The notes under the pieces were generated by a model, which made no database searches, was not told where the DNA came from, and saw nothing but the letters and a program-made list of their open reading frames with translations. Below are positions 6,325 to 11,868 of a stretch of DNA of 13,449 nucleotides, piece after piece. A program made the position numbers and the translations under genes. Numbering within the stretch: the stretch's first letter is position 1; every line of letters starts with the position of its first letter. This stretch comes from Bacillota bacterium (GTDB taxonomy: Bacteria; Bacillota; Clostridia; Oscillospirales; Acutalibacteraceae), in contig JAEZFF010000111.1 in NCBI GenBank assembly GCA_023417635.1, positions 1-13,449 on the forward strand, read 5' to 3'.

Positions 6325-6353
6325 TCATAATTTAGCCCGCCTTCGCATACTAT
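6325..6353 (+). promoter_or_regulatory. Sigma-E-like sporulation promoter of spoIIID
   Basis: TCATAAT (6325-6331), a 14-bp spacer and CATACTAT (6346-6353) match the Bacillus/Clostridium sigma-E pattern (about KMATATT, 14-15 bp, CATACANT) with one mismatch in each box. The start would be about 20 bases before the spoIIID ATG. In B. subtilis spoIIID is transcribed by sigma-E in the mother cell, so sequence and biology agree. The rest of 6022-6324 holds the operon promoter region of the minus strand and one weak hairpin (6206-6228) but no gene. Confidence 0.65.
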
Positions 6354-6382
6354 CGAATAACGAATTGCGGGAGGGTGCGCTT

Positions 6383-6670
6383 ATGAAAGGCATCGTGGAA
6401 GAGCGGGCTGTAAAGCTGGGCGAGTATATTATAGAAAACAAGGCGACTGTGCGTGCAGCGGCCGGAAAATTCGGCGTCAGCAAAAGCACCGTACATAAAG
6501 ATGTTGCGCAGCGGCTGAAGTATATTGACCCACAACTTTACCGGAAAGTGAAAGTCATTTTGGAGTATAACAAGGAGCAGAGGCATATTCGCGGTGGTAT
6601 TGCGACGAAACTGAAGTATCAGCGGGACGCGGAAAGACGGGCCGCCGCAGGAAAAAATGAATCTGCTTGA
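6383..6670 (+). CDS. spoIIID: Stage III sporulation protein D (mother-cell transcription regulator)
   Basis: A 95-residue DNA-binding protein with a helix-turn-helix at about 22-46, including GKFGVSKSTVHKDV (28-41), and a basic C-terminal helix with RHIRGGIATKLKYQRD (67-82). Both are hallmarks of SpoIIID, which in B. subtilis is about 93 residues. It switches mother-cell genes on and off after engulfment during spore formation. The start chosen is ATG at 6383 with GGGAGGG upstream. An in-frame ATG 150 bases earlier would add 50 residues unlike any SpoIIID and would run through the sigma-E-like promoter. No spoIIQ or spoIID gene is next to it here. Its stop codon overlaps the promoter of the phasin-like gene. 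Confidence 0.95.
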   Translation: MKGIVEERAVKLGEYIIENKATVRAAAGKFGVSKSTVHKDVAQRLKYIDPQLYRKVKVILEYNKEQRHIRGGIATKLKYQRDAERRAAAGKNESA

Positions 6671-6695
6671 TTTTTTGTGGAATCCTGTATAAAAT
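6667..6695 (+). promoter_or_regulatory. Sigma-A-type promoter of the phasin-like/ubiB pair
   Basis: TTGATT (6667-6672), a 17-bp spacer and TAAAAT (6690-6695) match consensus at 4/6 and 5/6. The -35 box overlaps the spoIIID stop codon. Transcription would begin near 6702, about 40 bases before the next ATG. This allows vegetative expression independent of spoIIID. Confidence 0.6.
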
Positions 6696-6740
6696 AAGGG
6701 CAGAAATTGTTTCTTATTATAAAACAGGAGGCGGAATTTT

Positions 6741-7106
6741 ATGCTGAGCGAAGAACTGAAAAAAATCATTCTGGCAGGAATTGGCGCGGCGGCCATTACT
6801 ACGGAAAAATCAAAAGAAGTCATCGGTGAGCTCGTGAAAAAGGGAGAGCTGACCGTTGAGCAGGGAAAAGTCATGAACGAAGAGCTGAAGCATAAGGTCA
6901 GCGAAAAGGTGAAAGAGCATGTTACCGTCAGCACGGTTCATGTTACAGCACCATGCGACGTAGAAAGCGTAAAGTCTGCCGTTGCAAAAATGACACCCGA
7001 AGAGCTGCAGGCCGTCAAAGCTAAAATAGCGGAAACCGAAGCGGCAGCCGAAGAAAAGAAACCGGCGGCATCCACAGGGGAGAAACCGGAAAATGCCGGA
7101 GTATGA
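6741..7106 (+). CDS. Phasin-like small helical protein
   Basis: A 121-residue protein resembling the phasin-like family often annotated as polyhydroxyalkanoate synthesis regulator. It has a short hydrophobic N-terminal stretch (about 8-20, KIILAGIGAAAIT), then a charged helical region (22-60, with KSKEVIGELVKKGELTVEQGK at its start), a second helix (74-105) and a Lys/Glu/Pro/Ala-rich tail. AGGAGG precedes the ATG. It overlaps the following UbiB-family gene by 14 bases, so the two are probably translated together and may act together. No PHA synthase or depolymerase is nearby, so a granule role is not supported here; a membrane-linked partner of the UbiB-like protein is equally likely. The family call is by length and composition as much as by motif. 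Confidence 0.65.
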   Translation: MLSEELKKIILAGIGAAAITTEKSKEVIGELVKKGELTVEQGKVMNEELKHKVSEKVKEHVTVSTVHVTAPCDVESVKSAVAKMTPEELQAVKAKIAETEAAAEEKKPAASTGEKPENAGV

Positions 7107-8676
7107 GCCAGCCAGCAGCGTACGCCTGCGCGAAATCATTGCGGTTTTAAAGAAGCACCGCGCTGCCAAAGGAATGACACCGGAAAAGCTGCGGCTGATT
7201 CTGGAAGACCTGGGACCTACTTTTGTAAAGCTGGGGCAGATTATGTCCATGCGGACGGATATGCTTCCCCTTCCTTACTGTGAAGAACTCAGCCGTTTGC
7301 GCACCAACGTAAGGCCCATGAGTTATGAAGAGGCTTCCGGGGAAGTGGAGCGTGCGCTTGGCAAACCACTGAATGTCCTTTTTACGCGGTTTGACCGCGA
7401 GCCAATTGGCTCTGCTTCAATAGCACAAGTTCATTATGCGGAACTGAAGACCGGTGAAAAAGTAGTTGTAAAAGTGCGCCGGCCTGGAATCCGCAGCATT
7501 ATGGAACGCGATGTGGCTTTGCTGCACCGTGTTTCTGGTTTACTGAAAATTATCGGCAGAACGGGAAACGCCGTCGATTTTAACCAGGTGATTGACGAGA
7601 TTTGGGCGGCAGCCCTTCAGGAAATGAACTTTTTGAAGGAAGCGGACCAGGCGGAAGAATTCCGCCGCTGCAACAGCGGCACGGTTTATGTAACAAGCCC
7701 CCGTATCCTGCGCGAATACAGTGCGGAATCCGTTCTGGTTATGGAGTATATAGATGGTATACCAATTGACAACGCGGAAGCTTTGAAAGCGCAGGGCTAC
7801 GACTTAAGTGAAATCGGCACTAAACTGGCTGATAACTATGTGAAGCAGATTGTGGACGACGGCTACTTTCATGCCGACCCGCACCCCGGAAACCTGCGGG
7901 TGCGCGGCGGTCAGATCGTCTGGCTCGACATGGGCCTTATGGGGCGGCTTTCACAGCGTGACCGTTGTCTGTTCCGCAATGCCATCAGTGCGGCGGTGCG
8001 CGGCGATGTAAACGAATTATGCAGTCTGCTCCTGATCTTCTGTGCCCCTTCGGAACCGGTGGACCGCCCAAGCCTTTTTACAGACATCGACAGCCTGTTA
8101 AATCGGTATGAAACGCTTGACGTGGGCAGTATCAATCTTATGGAAATCCGAAACGACGTGGTGGCCGTAGCGGATCGCAATGGGCTCTCTCTTCCGAAGG
8201 GCGTTTCCGTTTTGGGGCGCGGGCTTGTTACAATAGAAGGTGTTCTGGGTTCACTCAGCCCGGAAATCAATGTTATGCAGGTCATGGTGAACCATCTTTC
8301 CAGCCATTTTGCCGATTATTTCGATCCGCAGGATGAAATAAAAAAAGCCGTGGCTTCACTCATTCAGTCTGGGAAACGGGCGCCGAAAATTCCGGCGCAG
8401 GTTTCGGAGTTACTAAAAATGGGGATTCGCGGGCAGACGAAGACCAATGTTGAATTGACCGGTTCGGAAAAAACCCTGCGCGCGCTGGGCCGCATGGTTG
8501 ACCGCATTGTATGGGGCTGTGCCGAAGGTGGCCTGCTGATTGCTTCCGCAATTCTGAGCCTTTCCGGTTTGCCAAAATGCTTCCTTGGGATTCCAGCCAT
8601 GGCTGCGGCCGGTTTTTCCCTTGCGGCAGTGCTTGGCATCTGGTTCCTGTGGGGGATGTTTCACAGGCGCAGGTGA
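7093..8676 (+). CDS. UbiB/ABC1-family atypical kinase-like protein
   Basis: A 527-residue member of the ABC1/UbiB/AarF family. The family KxGQ motif is at 46-49 (PTFVKLGQIMSMRTD, 42-56). The nucleotide loop reads IGSASIAQVH (105-114) where most members have AAAS. The ATP-binding lysine is K127 in VVVKVRRPG. The catalytic loop HADPHPGN is at 260-267 and the metal-binding DMG at 279-281. Two hydrophobic helices end the protein (about 473-497 and 500-520). In proteobacteria UbiB supports ubiquinone synthesis and has ATPase activity. Fermentative clostridia generally lack ubiquinone, so the role here is unknown; lipid or isoprenoid handling at the membrane is a guess from the family. The ATG at 7093 overlaps the phasin-like gene by 14 bases, with GGGGAG upstream. 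Its stop is 8 bases from the convergent lrp gene, with no terminator between. Confidence 0.88.
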   Translation: MPEYEPASSVRLREIIAVLKKHRAAKGMTPEKLRLILEDLGPTFVKLGQIMSMRTDMLPLPYCEELSRLRTNVRPMSYEEASGEVERALGKPLNVLFTRFDREPIGSASIAQVHYAELKTGEKVVVKVRRPGIRSIMERDVALLHRVSGLLKIIGRTGNAVDFNQVIDEIWAAALQEMNFLKEADQAEEFRRCNSGTVYVTSPRILREYSAESVLVMEYIDGIPIDNAEALKAQGYDLSEIGTKLADNYVKQIVDDGYFHADPHPGNLRVRGGQIVWLDMGLMGRLSQRDRCLFRNAISAAVRGDVNELCSLLLIFCAPSEPVDRPSLFTDIDSLLNRYETLDVGSINLMEIRNDVVAVADRNGLSLPKGVSVLGRGLVTIEGVLGSLSPEINVMQVMVNHLSSHFADYFDPQDEIKKAVASLIQSGKRAPKIPAQVSELLKMGIRGQTKTNVELTGSEKTLRALGRMVDRIVWGCAEGGLLIASAILSLSGLPKCFLGIPAMAAAGFSLAAVLGIWFLWGMFHRRR

Positions 8677-8684
8677 ACGATTCA

Positions 8685-9146
8685 TTATTTTTTGACTTCG
8701 TTCGCCATGCTGCTGAAAATATCAATGCCGCGTGCTTCCACAGGAGTCGAGAAGACAATCTGCGTTTCCGTGGGGCCAAACTTCTGCAGCCGACCGATAA
8801 ATTCATCCAACTCAACCGTACTTTGGTAGACGACTTTAATCAGCATGGAGTAGTTTCCGGTGACACAGTCACACTCTACTACGTTGGGGCAGGAGCGGAT
8901 AAACGGGTAAAATTCCGGCTTTTGGCTTGGTGACATCTGAAGGTTGATGAAAGCCTTAATGTGGTAGCCAAGTTTGTCTGGGTTTACGGAAGCGTGGTAG
9001 CCGTTGATAAGCCCTTGCTTTTCCAGCTTTTCTATACGGGAAGAAATGGCCGGAGAAGAAAGGAACACTTTGCCCGTCAGCGTTTTGATGGGGACACGGG
9101 CATTTTTCTGGAGTTCCGAAATTAAAGTTGCATCAATTTTATCCAT
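8685..9146 (-). CDS. Lrp/AsnC-family transcriptional regulator
   Basis: A 153-residue regulator with an N-terminal winged helix-turn-helix (about 4-48; LSSPAISSRIEKLEKQGLI is at 29-47) and a C-terminal RAM ligand-binding domain (about 62-140) with the VTGNYSMLIKV strand (95-105). Family members sense amino acids or related small molecules and bind as octamers or dimers. The start is ATG at 9146 with GAGGTGAT upstream. A TATAAT at 9177-9182 could be its -10 box. It is alone on its strand, converging on the ubiB-like gene, with a hairpin terminator or attenuator in its leader. Lrp-type genes often regulate themselves or a divergent gene; no metabolic gene adjoins it, so its target cannot be inferred. 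Confidence 0.9.
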   Translation of the reverse strand: MDKIDATLISELQKNARVPIKTLTGKVFLSSPAISSRIEKLEKQGLINGYHASVNPDKLGYHIKAFINLQMSPSQKPEFYPFIRSCPNVVECDCVTGNYSMLIKVVYQSTVELDEFIGRLQKFGPTETQIVFSTPVEARGIDIFSSMANEVKK

Positions 9147-9176
9147 ACAATCACCTCAAAAGGGTTTCGCTTTGCA

Positions 9177-9182
9177 ATTATA
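9177..9182 (-). promoter_or_regulatory. Consensus -10 box upstream of the Lrp gene
   Basis: TATAAT on the minus strand ends about 30 bases before the ATG, giving a start near 9170 just before the GAGGTGAT ribosome site. No good -35 box is present at the right distance, because that position falls in the T-run of the hairpin at 9198-9238, so this promoter may need an activator. Confidence 0.4.
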
Positions 9183-9197
9183 AGCTGAAGCGAACAG

Positions 9198-9238
9198 AAA
9201 AAAGGGGCACAGCGGTTGAAAAACCACTGTGCCCCTTT
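9198..9238 (-). terminator. Strong minus-strand terminator or attenuator in the Lrp leader
   Basis: The arms at 9201-9217 and 9222-9238 pair over 17 positions around a 4-base loop. The one C/A mismatch on the plus strand becomes a U-G pair on the minus strand. On the minus strand the stem is followed by TTTTTT and CTG, the rho-independent pattern. No minus-strand gene lies to its right, so it ends either a small RNA or the Lrp leader. A TATAAT at 9264-9269, without a clear -35, could start such a short transcript. Confidence 0.8.
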
Positions 9239-9422
9239 GCACTTCTATTTTTAATATATACTAATTATAGCGTGGGATTCTCCTTTTTAAGTTTGTACAG
9301 GAATAATGCTAAACTTTCTGAAACGGAAGGCTTCCCTTACAGCAATAGGCATAAAAAATCAGTTCTCAAAAACATTCCACATAAAGATTAACTTTTTAAA
9401 GTTTATAACCCGGTTTCCTTCA

Positions 9423-9450
9423 TTAAACAGGAATAACAACATAATATATT
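9423..9450 (+). promoter_or_regulatory. Possible promoter of the structured RNA
   Basis: TTAAAC (9423-9428), 16 bp and TATATT (9445-9450) give a fair -10 and a weak -35. Transcription would begin near 9457, just before the GC-rich structured stretch. The stretch 9239-9422 has AT-rich sequence and a 14-bp inverted repeat (9390-9403) but no gene that I can support. Confidence 0.3.
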
Positions 9451-9572
9451 AAAGAGAAAGGAAATCCGGGGAAAGCCTTTACGCCAATTCCAAAAGGTGT
9501 TACCATACGCGGTAAGAAAGCAAAGAGCCGCCGATGGGGCGGAGCTTGCGCGCCATGCAGGAGGGAAAGAGT

Positions 9573-9746
9573 ATGTGCTTTATAGGGGATAAAACAAGCT
9601 ACTTGGGAACCGAGCGCGTGAATCAGTGGCCGGACCGCCGTGACCGGGCTGTGCAGCACCGTTTTCCCGGCCCCAATAAAAAAGTCTGCCGTGCAGATCG
9701 GTATGTTCCGCATCACGAAGAATCTGGGTACCGCAGTAAATTGTAG
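9573..9746 (+). CDS. Small 57-residue reading frame inside the structured RNA (uncertain)
   Basis: ATG at 9573 follows AGGAGG (9559-9564) at an ideal 8-base spacing. The product would be 57 residues, basic, beginning MCFIGDKTSYLGTERVNQ and ending GYRSKL, with no membrane segment or known motif. The frame crosses several predicted RNA stems and ends before the terminator. It may be a real small protein, a dual-function RNA, or a chance frame in which the AGGAGG is part of the RNA fold. I do not recognise a family. Confidence 0.3.
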   Translation: MCFIGDKTSYLGTERVNQWPDRRDRAVQHRFPGPNKKVCRADRYVPHHEESGYRSKL

Positions 9747-9779
9747 CGTCAGACAGCCTGTGTGCTGCGGTTCTTTGGT

Positions 9780-9810
9780 CCTGCCGGGGTTTCCCGGCAG
9801 GGCTTTTTTG
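9780..9810 (+). terminator. Rho-independent terminator of the structured RNA
   Basis: A 9-bp perfect GC-rich stem, CCTGCCGGG with CCCGGCAGG (9780-9788 with 9793-9801), a GTTT loop, and a six-T run at 9804-9809. No protein gene of normal size precedes it on this strand, so it marks the 3' end of a noncoding or leader transcript. Confidence 0.92.
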
Positions 9811-9956
9811 TTTGGCTGTTGAGGCCGCTCTAAGTAATTCGGCAAAGGAGCGTGAGGGATGCTAAGGCGTCAACCGGATTTCTAAGCTATCCATATATAA
9901 GTATAAGAAATATGAATATTTTATATATCTTTTAATCCGTTAAAAATAGTGAAAAT

Positions 9957-9998
9957 GTCAATTATTACTTGACGTATTGTCAAACTGTGTCATATACT
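9957..9998 (+). promoter_or_regulatory. Promoter of the chemotaxis receptor gene with overlapping operator-like repeats
   Basis: TTGACG (9969-9974), 18 bp and TATACT (9993-9998) match sigma-A consensus at 5/6 each, giving a leader of about 70 nt. The -35 box is inside alternating half-sites GTCAA (9957-9961), TTGAC (9969-9973) and GTCAA (9979-9983), so TTGAC-N5-GTCAA is a perfect inverted repeat over the -35. No flagellar sigma-D pattern was found. Farther upstream, 9811-9956 holds an AT-rich inverted repeat (9893-9900 with 9921-9928) and no gene. Confidence 0.6.
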
Positions 9999-10074
9999 GA
10001 AATAGATAAAATCCCTATACACTACAACACTTTCAGCATACATTTCAATAATTTGAAAACGAAGAGGGAGAAAA

Positions 10075-11796
10075 ATGTTTAAAAAATTGAGAAACATGAA
10101 AATCAGCAAACGTCTTGCTATTGGCTTTACTGCGATGTTTGTGATTATGGCCGTGCTTTCCGGAATAGGGATTTATTCCATGAAGGAAAGCACCCAGACG
10201 GAACAGAACATGCAGATGCGGACGGATTCTCTGTCGGACCTTGCAGCAATGCAGCACAATGCCCTTTCGGTGCAGTCGCTTACGAATGAGGCTGTGCTGA
10301 ATGCAATGAATAAAAATACACAGGAATTTGAAAGGCTCTCTGCTGCTGCGGCAGAGAGTGACAGCGCCTACAAAACGTCTTATGCGAAGCTCTACAAAAC
10401 GGTTACTTCCCCGGAGTGGAGAGATAAGCTGAACACAGCAAATTTATCCTATGCGAATGACTTTTACCCGGGCGTACAGAAAGCACTCCAGAATGCAAAG
10501 GTTGGCCAATATATATTGGCAAGCGCCAATTTGAAAGACGCTAACACAACGGGAAATTCGATTGCGAGCGTCTTTAGCAGATATATGGATTACCGGATTA
10601 CCGCATCGCGGCAAAGCTATCAGCAGGACTCTGCGAACAGTCAAATTGATTTTATTGTAATGCTTGTGCTGACAATAGGCGGCATTGCTGCAGCCGTTTT
10701 GATTGGCCGCAATATGTCCAAAAATATTAGGACGCCGCTGAAAGCGCTTTTAGTCTGTGCAAAAGACATGGAGAAGGGAAAACTTGACACACGCGCTGCG
10801 TATGAGTCACAGAATGAGTTTGGAAAACTTGCGGCTGCAATGAATTTTTCACTTATGCGCATACAGAACATGGTGAATGCTACATCGGAAACCCTTACCG
10901 GGATTGCGAAGGGCAACTGCTCTTACGAGGCACTCAAAGGCTTTGCCGGTGATTTCCGCCCAATTTCGGATTCTATCAATAAAATTCTTGATAACCTCAA
11001 CGAGATATTTGGTTCCGTGCAGGTGTCTTCCGATCAGGTGGGCAGCGGTTCCGAGCAAGTGGCAAACGGTGCGCAGGCTCTGGCGCAGGGCGCAACTGAG
11101 CAGGCCAGTTCAGTAGAGGAACTTTCAGCCTCTATCACCGACATTTCCACTAAGGTTCAGGATAATGTCAGAAATATTGGCAGCATTGCAGAAAGTATGA
11201 ACAGCACCGCGGAGAACGCAGGCACTGGCAATGCACGCATGAAGCAAATGCTGACGGCTATGGACGAGATTTCCACATCTTCTGAAGAAATTGCAAAGAT
11301 TATTAAGGTCATTGATAATATAGCGTTCCAGACGAATATCCTTGCGCTGAACGCTTCTGTGGAAGCAGCGCGTGCAGGCGAGGCAGGCAAAGGTTTTGCC
11401 GTAGTTGCGGAAGAAGTCCGTAATCTGGCGAGCAAATCAGCCGATGCGGCAAAACAGACGGCCACGCTCATCGGAAATTCCAGCGGCAAGGTTCAGGAGG
11501 GCCTCTCCCTGGCAGATGAAACTGCCAAAATCCTTGCCACCATCTCGGAAGAGGTGCAGTCCATCAATGCTATGGTTCAGCAGGTAAACGATGCTTCCAG
11601 CAAGCAGGCAACGTCAATCGCACAGATTACACAAGGTGTTGACCAAGTTTCGGCTGTTGTTCAGACAAACTCGGCAACGGCCGAAGAGAGTGCGGCAGCG
11701 AGCGAAGAACTTTCTGCTCAGGCGAAAGCGCTCAAAAAAGAGATTGACTGGGTTCAGGTTCGCCAGCAAAAAACAGCGGAAGCAGCGCAGGAATAA
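10075..11796 (+). CDS. Methyl-accepting chemotaxis protein (membrane receptor)
   Basis: A 573-residue receptor. Transmembrane helix 1 is at about 14-35, then a periplasm-side helical sensor domain (36-190) of the four-helix-bundle type, transmembrane helix 2 at 191-211, HAMP at about 212-264, a second HAMP-like linker at about 270-315, and the long coiled-coil signalling domain. The highly conserved hairpin tip, containing IAFQTNILALNASVEAARAG (416-435), contacts CheA and CheW. Glutamine/glutamate-rich stretches such as EQASSVEELSASI are candidate methylation sites. There is no C-terminal NWETF-type tether. The start is ATG at 10075 with GAGGGAG upstream. No che or flagellar genes are in the window, so it is an isolated receptor; its ligand is not predictable from the sequence. 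Confidence 0.95.
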   Translation: MFKKLRNMKISKRLAIGFTAMFVIMAVLSGIGIYSMKESTQTEQNMQMRTDSLSDLAAMQHNALSVQSLTNEAVLNAMNKNTQEFERLSAAAAESDSAYKTSYAKLYKTVTSPEWRDKLNTANLSYANDFYPGVQKALQNAKVGQYILASANLKDANTTGNSIASVFSRYMDYRITASRQSYQQDSANSQIDFIVMLVLTIGGIAAAVLIGRNMSKNIRTPLKALLVCAKDMEKGKLDTRAAYESQNEFGKLAAAMNFSLMRIQNMVNATSETLTGIAKGNCSYEALKGFAGDFRPISDSINKILDNLNEIFGSVQVSSDQVGSGSEQVANGAQALAQGATEQASSVEELSASITDISTKVQDNVRNIGSIAESMNSTAENAGTGNARMKQMLTAMDEISTSSEEIAKIIKVIDNIAFQTNILALNASVEAARAGEAGKGFAVVAEEVRNLASKSADAAKQTATLIGNSSGKVQEGLSLADETAKILATISEEVQSINAMVQQVNDASSKQATSIAQITQGVDQVSAVVQTNSATAEESAAASEELSAQAKALKKEIDWVQVRQQKTAEAAQE

Positions 11797-11820
11797 GCAT
11801 TGTTTCTTCTTGGGCAAAAG

Positions 11821-11855
11821 AAAAAGGATGGCGGAAATTTTCCGTCATCCTTTTT
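11821..11855. terminator. Bidirectional terminator between the chemotaxis receptor and enolase genes
   Basis: The arms at 11826-11837 and 11839-11850 form GGATG-x-CGGAA type pairing with one mismatch (G-U possible on one strand). The hairpin is flanked by AAAAA on the left and TTTTT on the right, so both convergent transcripts end with a T-run. It lies 24 bases past the receptor stop and 13 bases past the enolase stop. Confidence 0.85.
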
Positions 11856-11868
11856 ACAGCTTCTGAAG

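Larger units (their letters stand above)
9455..9810 (+). ncRNA. Candidate structured noncoding RNA, about 355 nt, class unknown
   Basis: A GC-rich stretch in an AT-rich intergenic region of 928 bases, ending in a perfect terminator on the same strand. Local stems include TTACC/GGTAA (9500-9504 with 9511-9515), CCGCC/GGCGG (9528-9532 with 9538-9542), CTTGG/CCGAG (9602-9606 with 9610-9614), GGCCGG/CCGGCC (9628-9633 with 9667-9672) enclosing a further bulged stem (9645-9650 with 9655-9661), TCTGC/GCAGA (9685-9689 with 9693-9697) and ACCGCAG/CTGCGGT (9730-9736 with 9765-9771). I do not find the core of tmRNA, RNase P, SRP RNA or a c-di-GMP riboswitch. Large clostridial RNAs such as the raiA motif are worth testing, but I cannot identify it from memory. 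It includes a small reading frame at 9573-9746. Confidence 0.6.

Noticed and set aside
6233..6382. A 50-residue N-terminal extension of SpoIIID
   Set aside because: SpoIIID homologues start at the position of 6383, which has a good ribosome site, and the extension would cross the sigma-E-like promoter.
9455..9810. RNase P RNA, tmRNA or SRP RNA
   Set aside because: A CCGCCGATGG stretch recalls RNase P RNA, but the GAGGAAAGTCC core and the other conserved elements are absent; tmRNA and SRP signatures are also absent.
9423..9845. A 140-codon open frame on the minus strand opposite the structured RNA
   Set aside because: It begins inside the reverse complement of the plus-strand terminator, has no ribosome site and a composition unlike a folded protein; the plus-strand RNA explains the region better.
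9893..9928. ATATATAA/TTATATAT inverted repeat as a regulatory element
   Set aside because: The arms are simple AT alternation and likely by chance in this AT-rich stretch, though an UP-element-like role for the chemotaxis promoter is possible.
9455..10074. c-di-GMP riboswitch controlling the chemotaxis receptor
   Set aside because: Such riboswitches do precede chemotaxis genes, but the conserved core (including the ACGCAAAGCC-type segment) is not found, and a separate promoter lies between the RNA and the gene.
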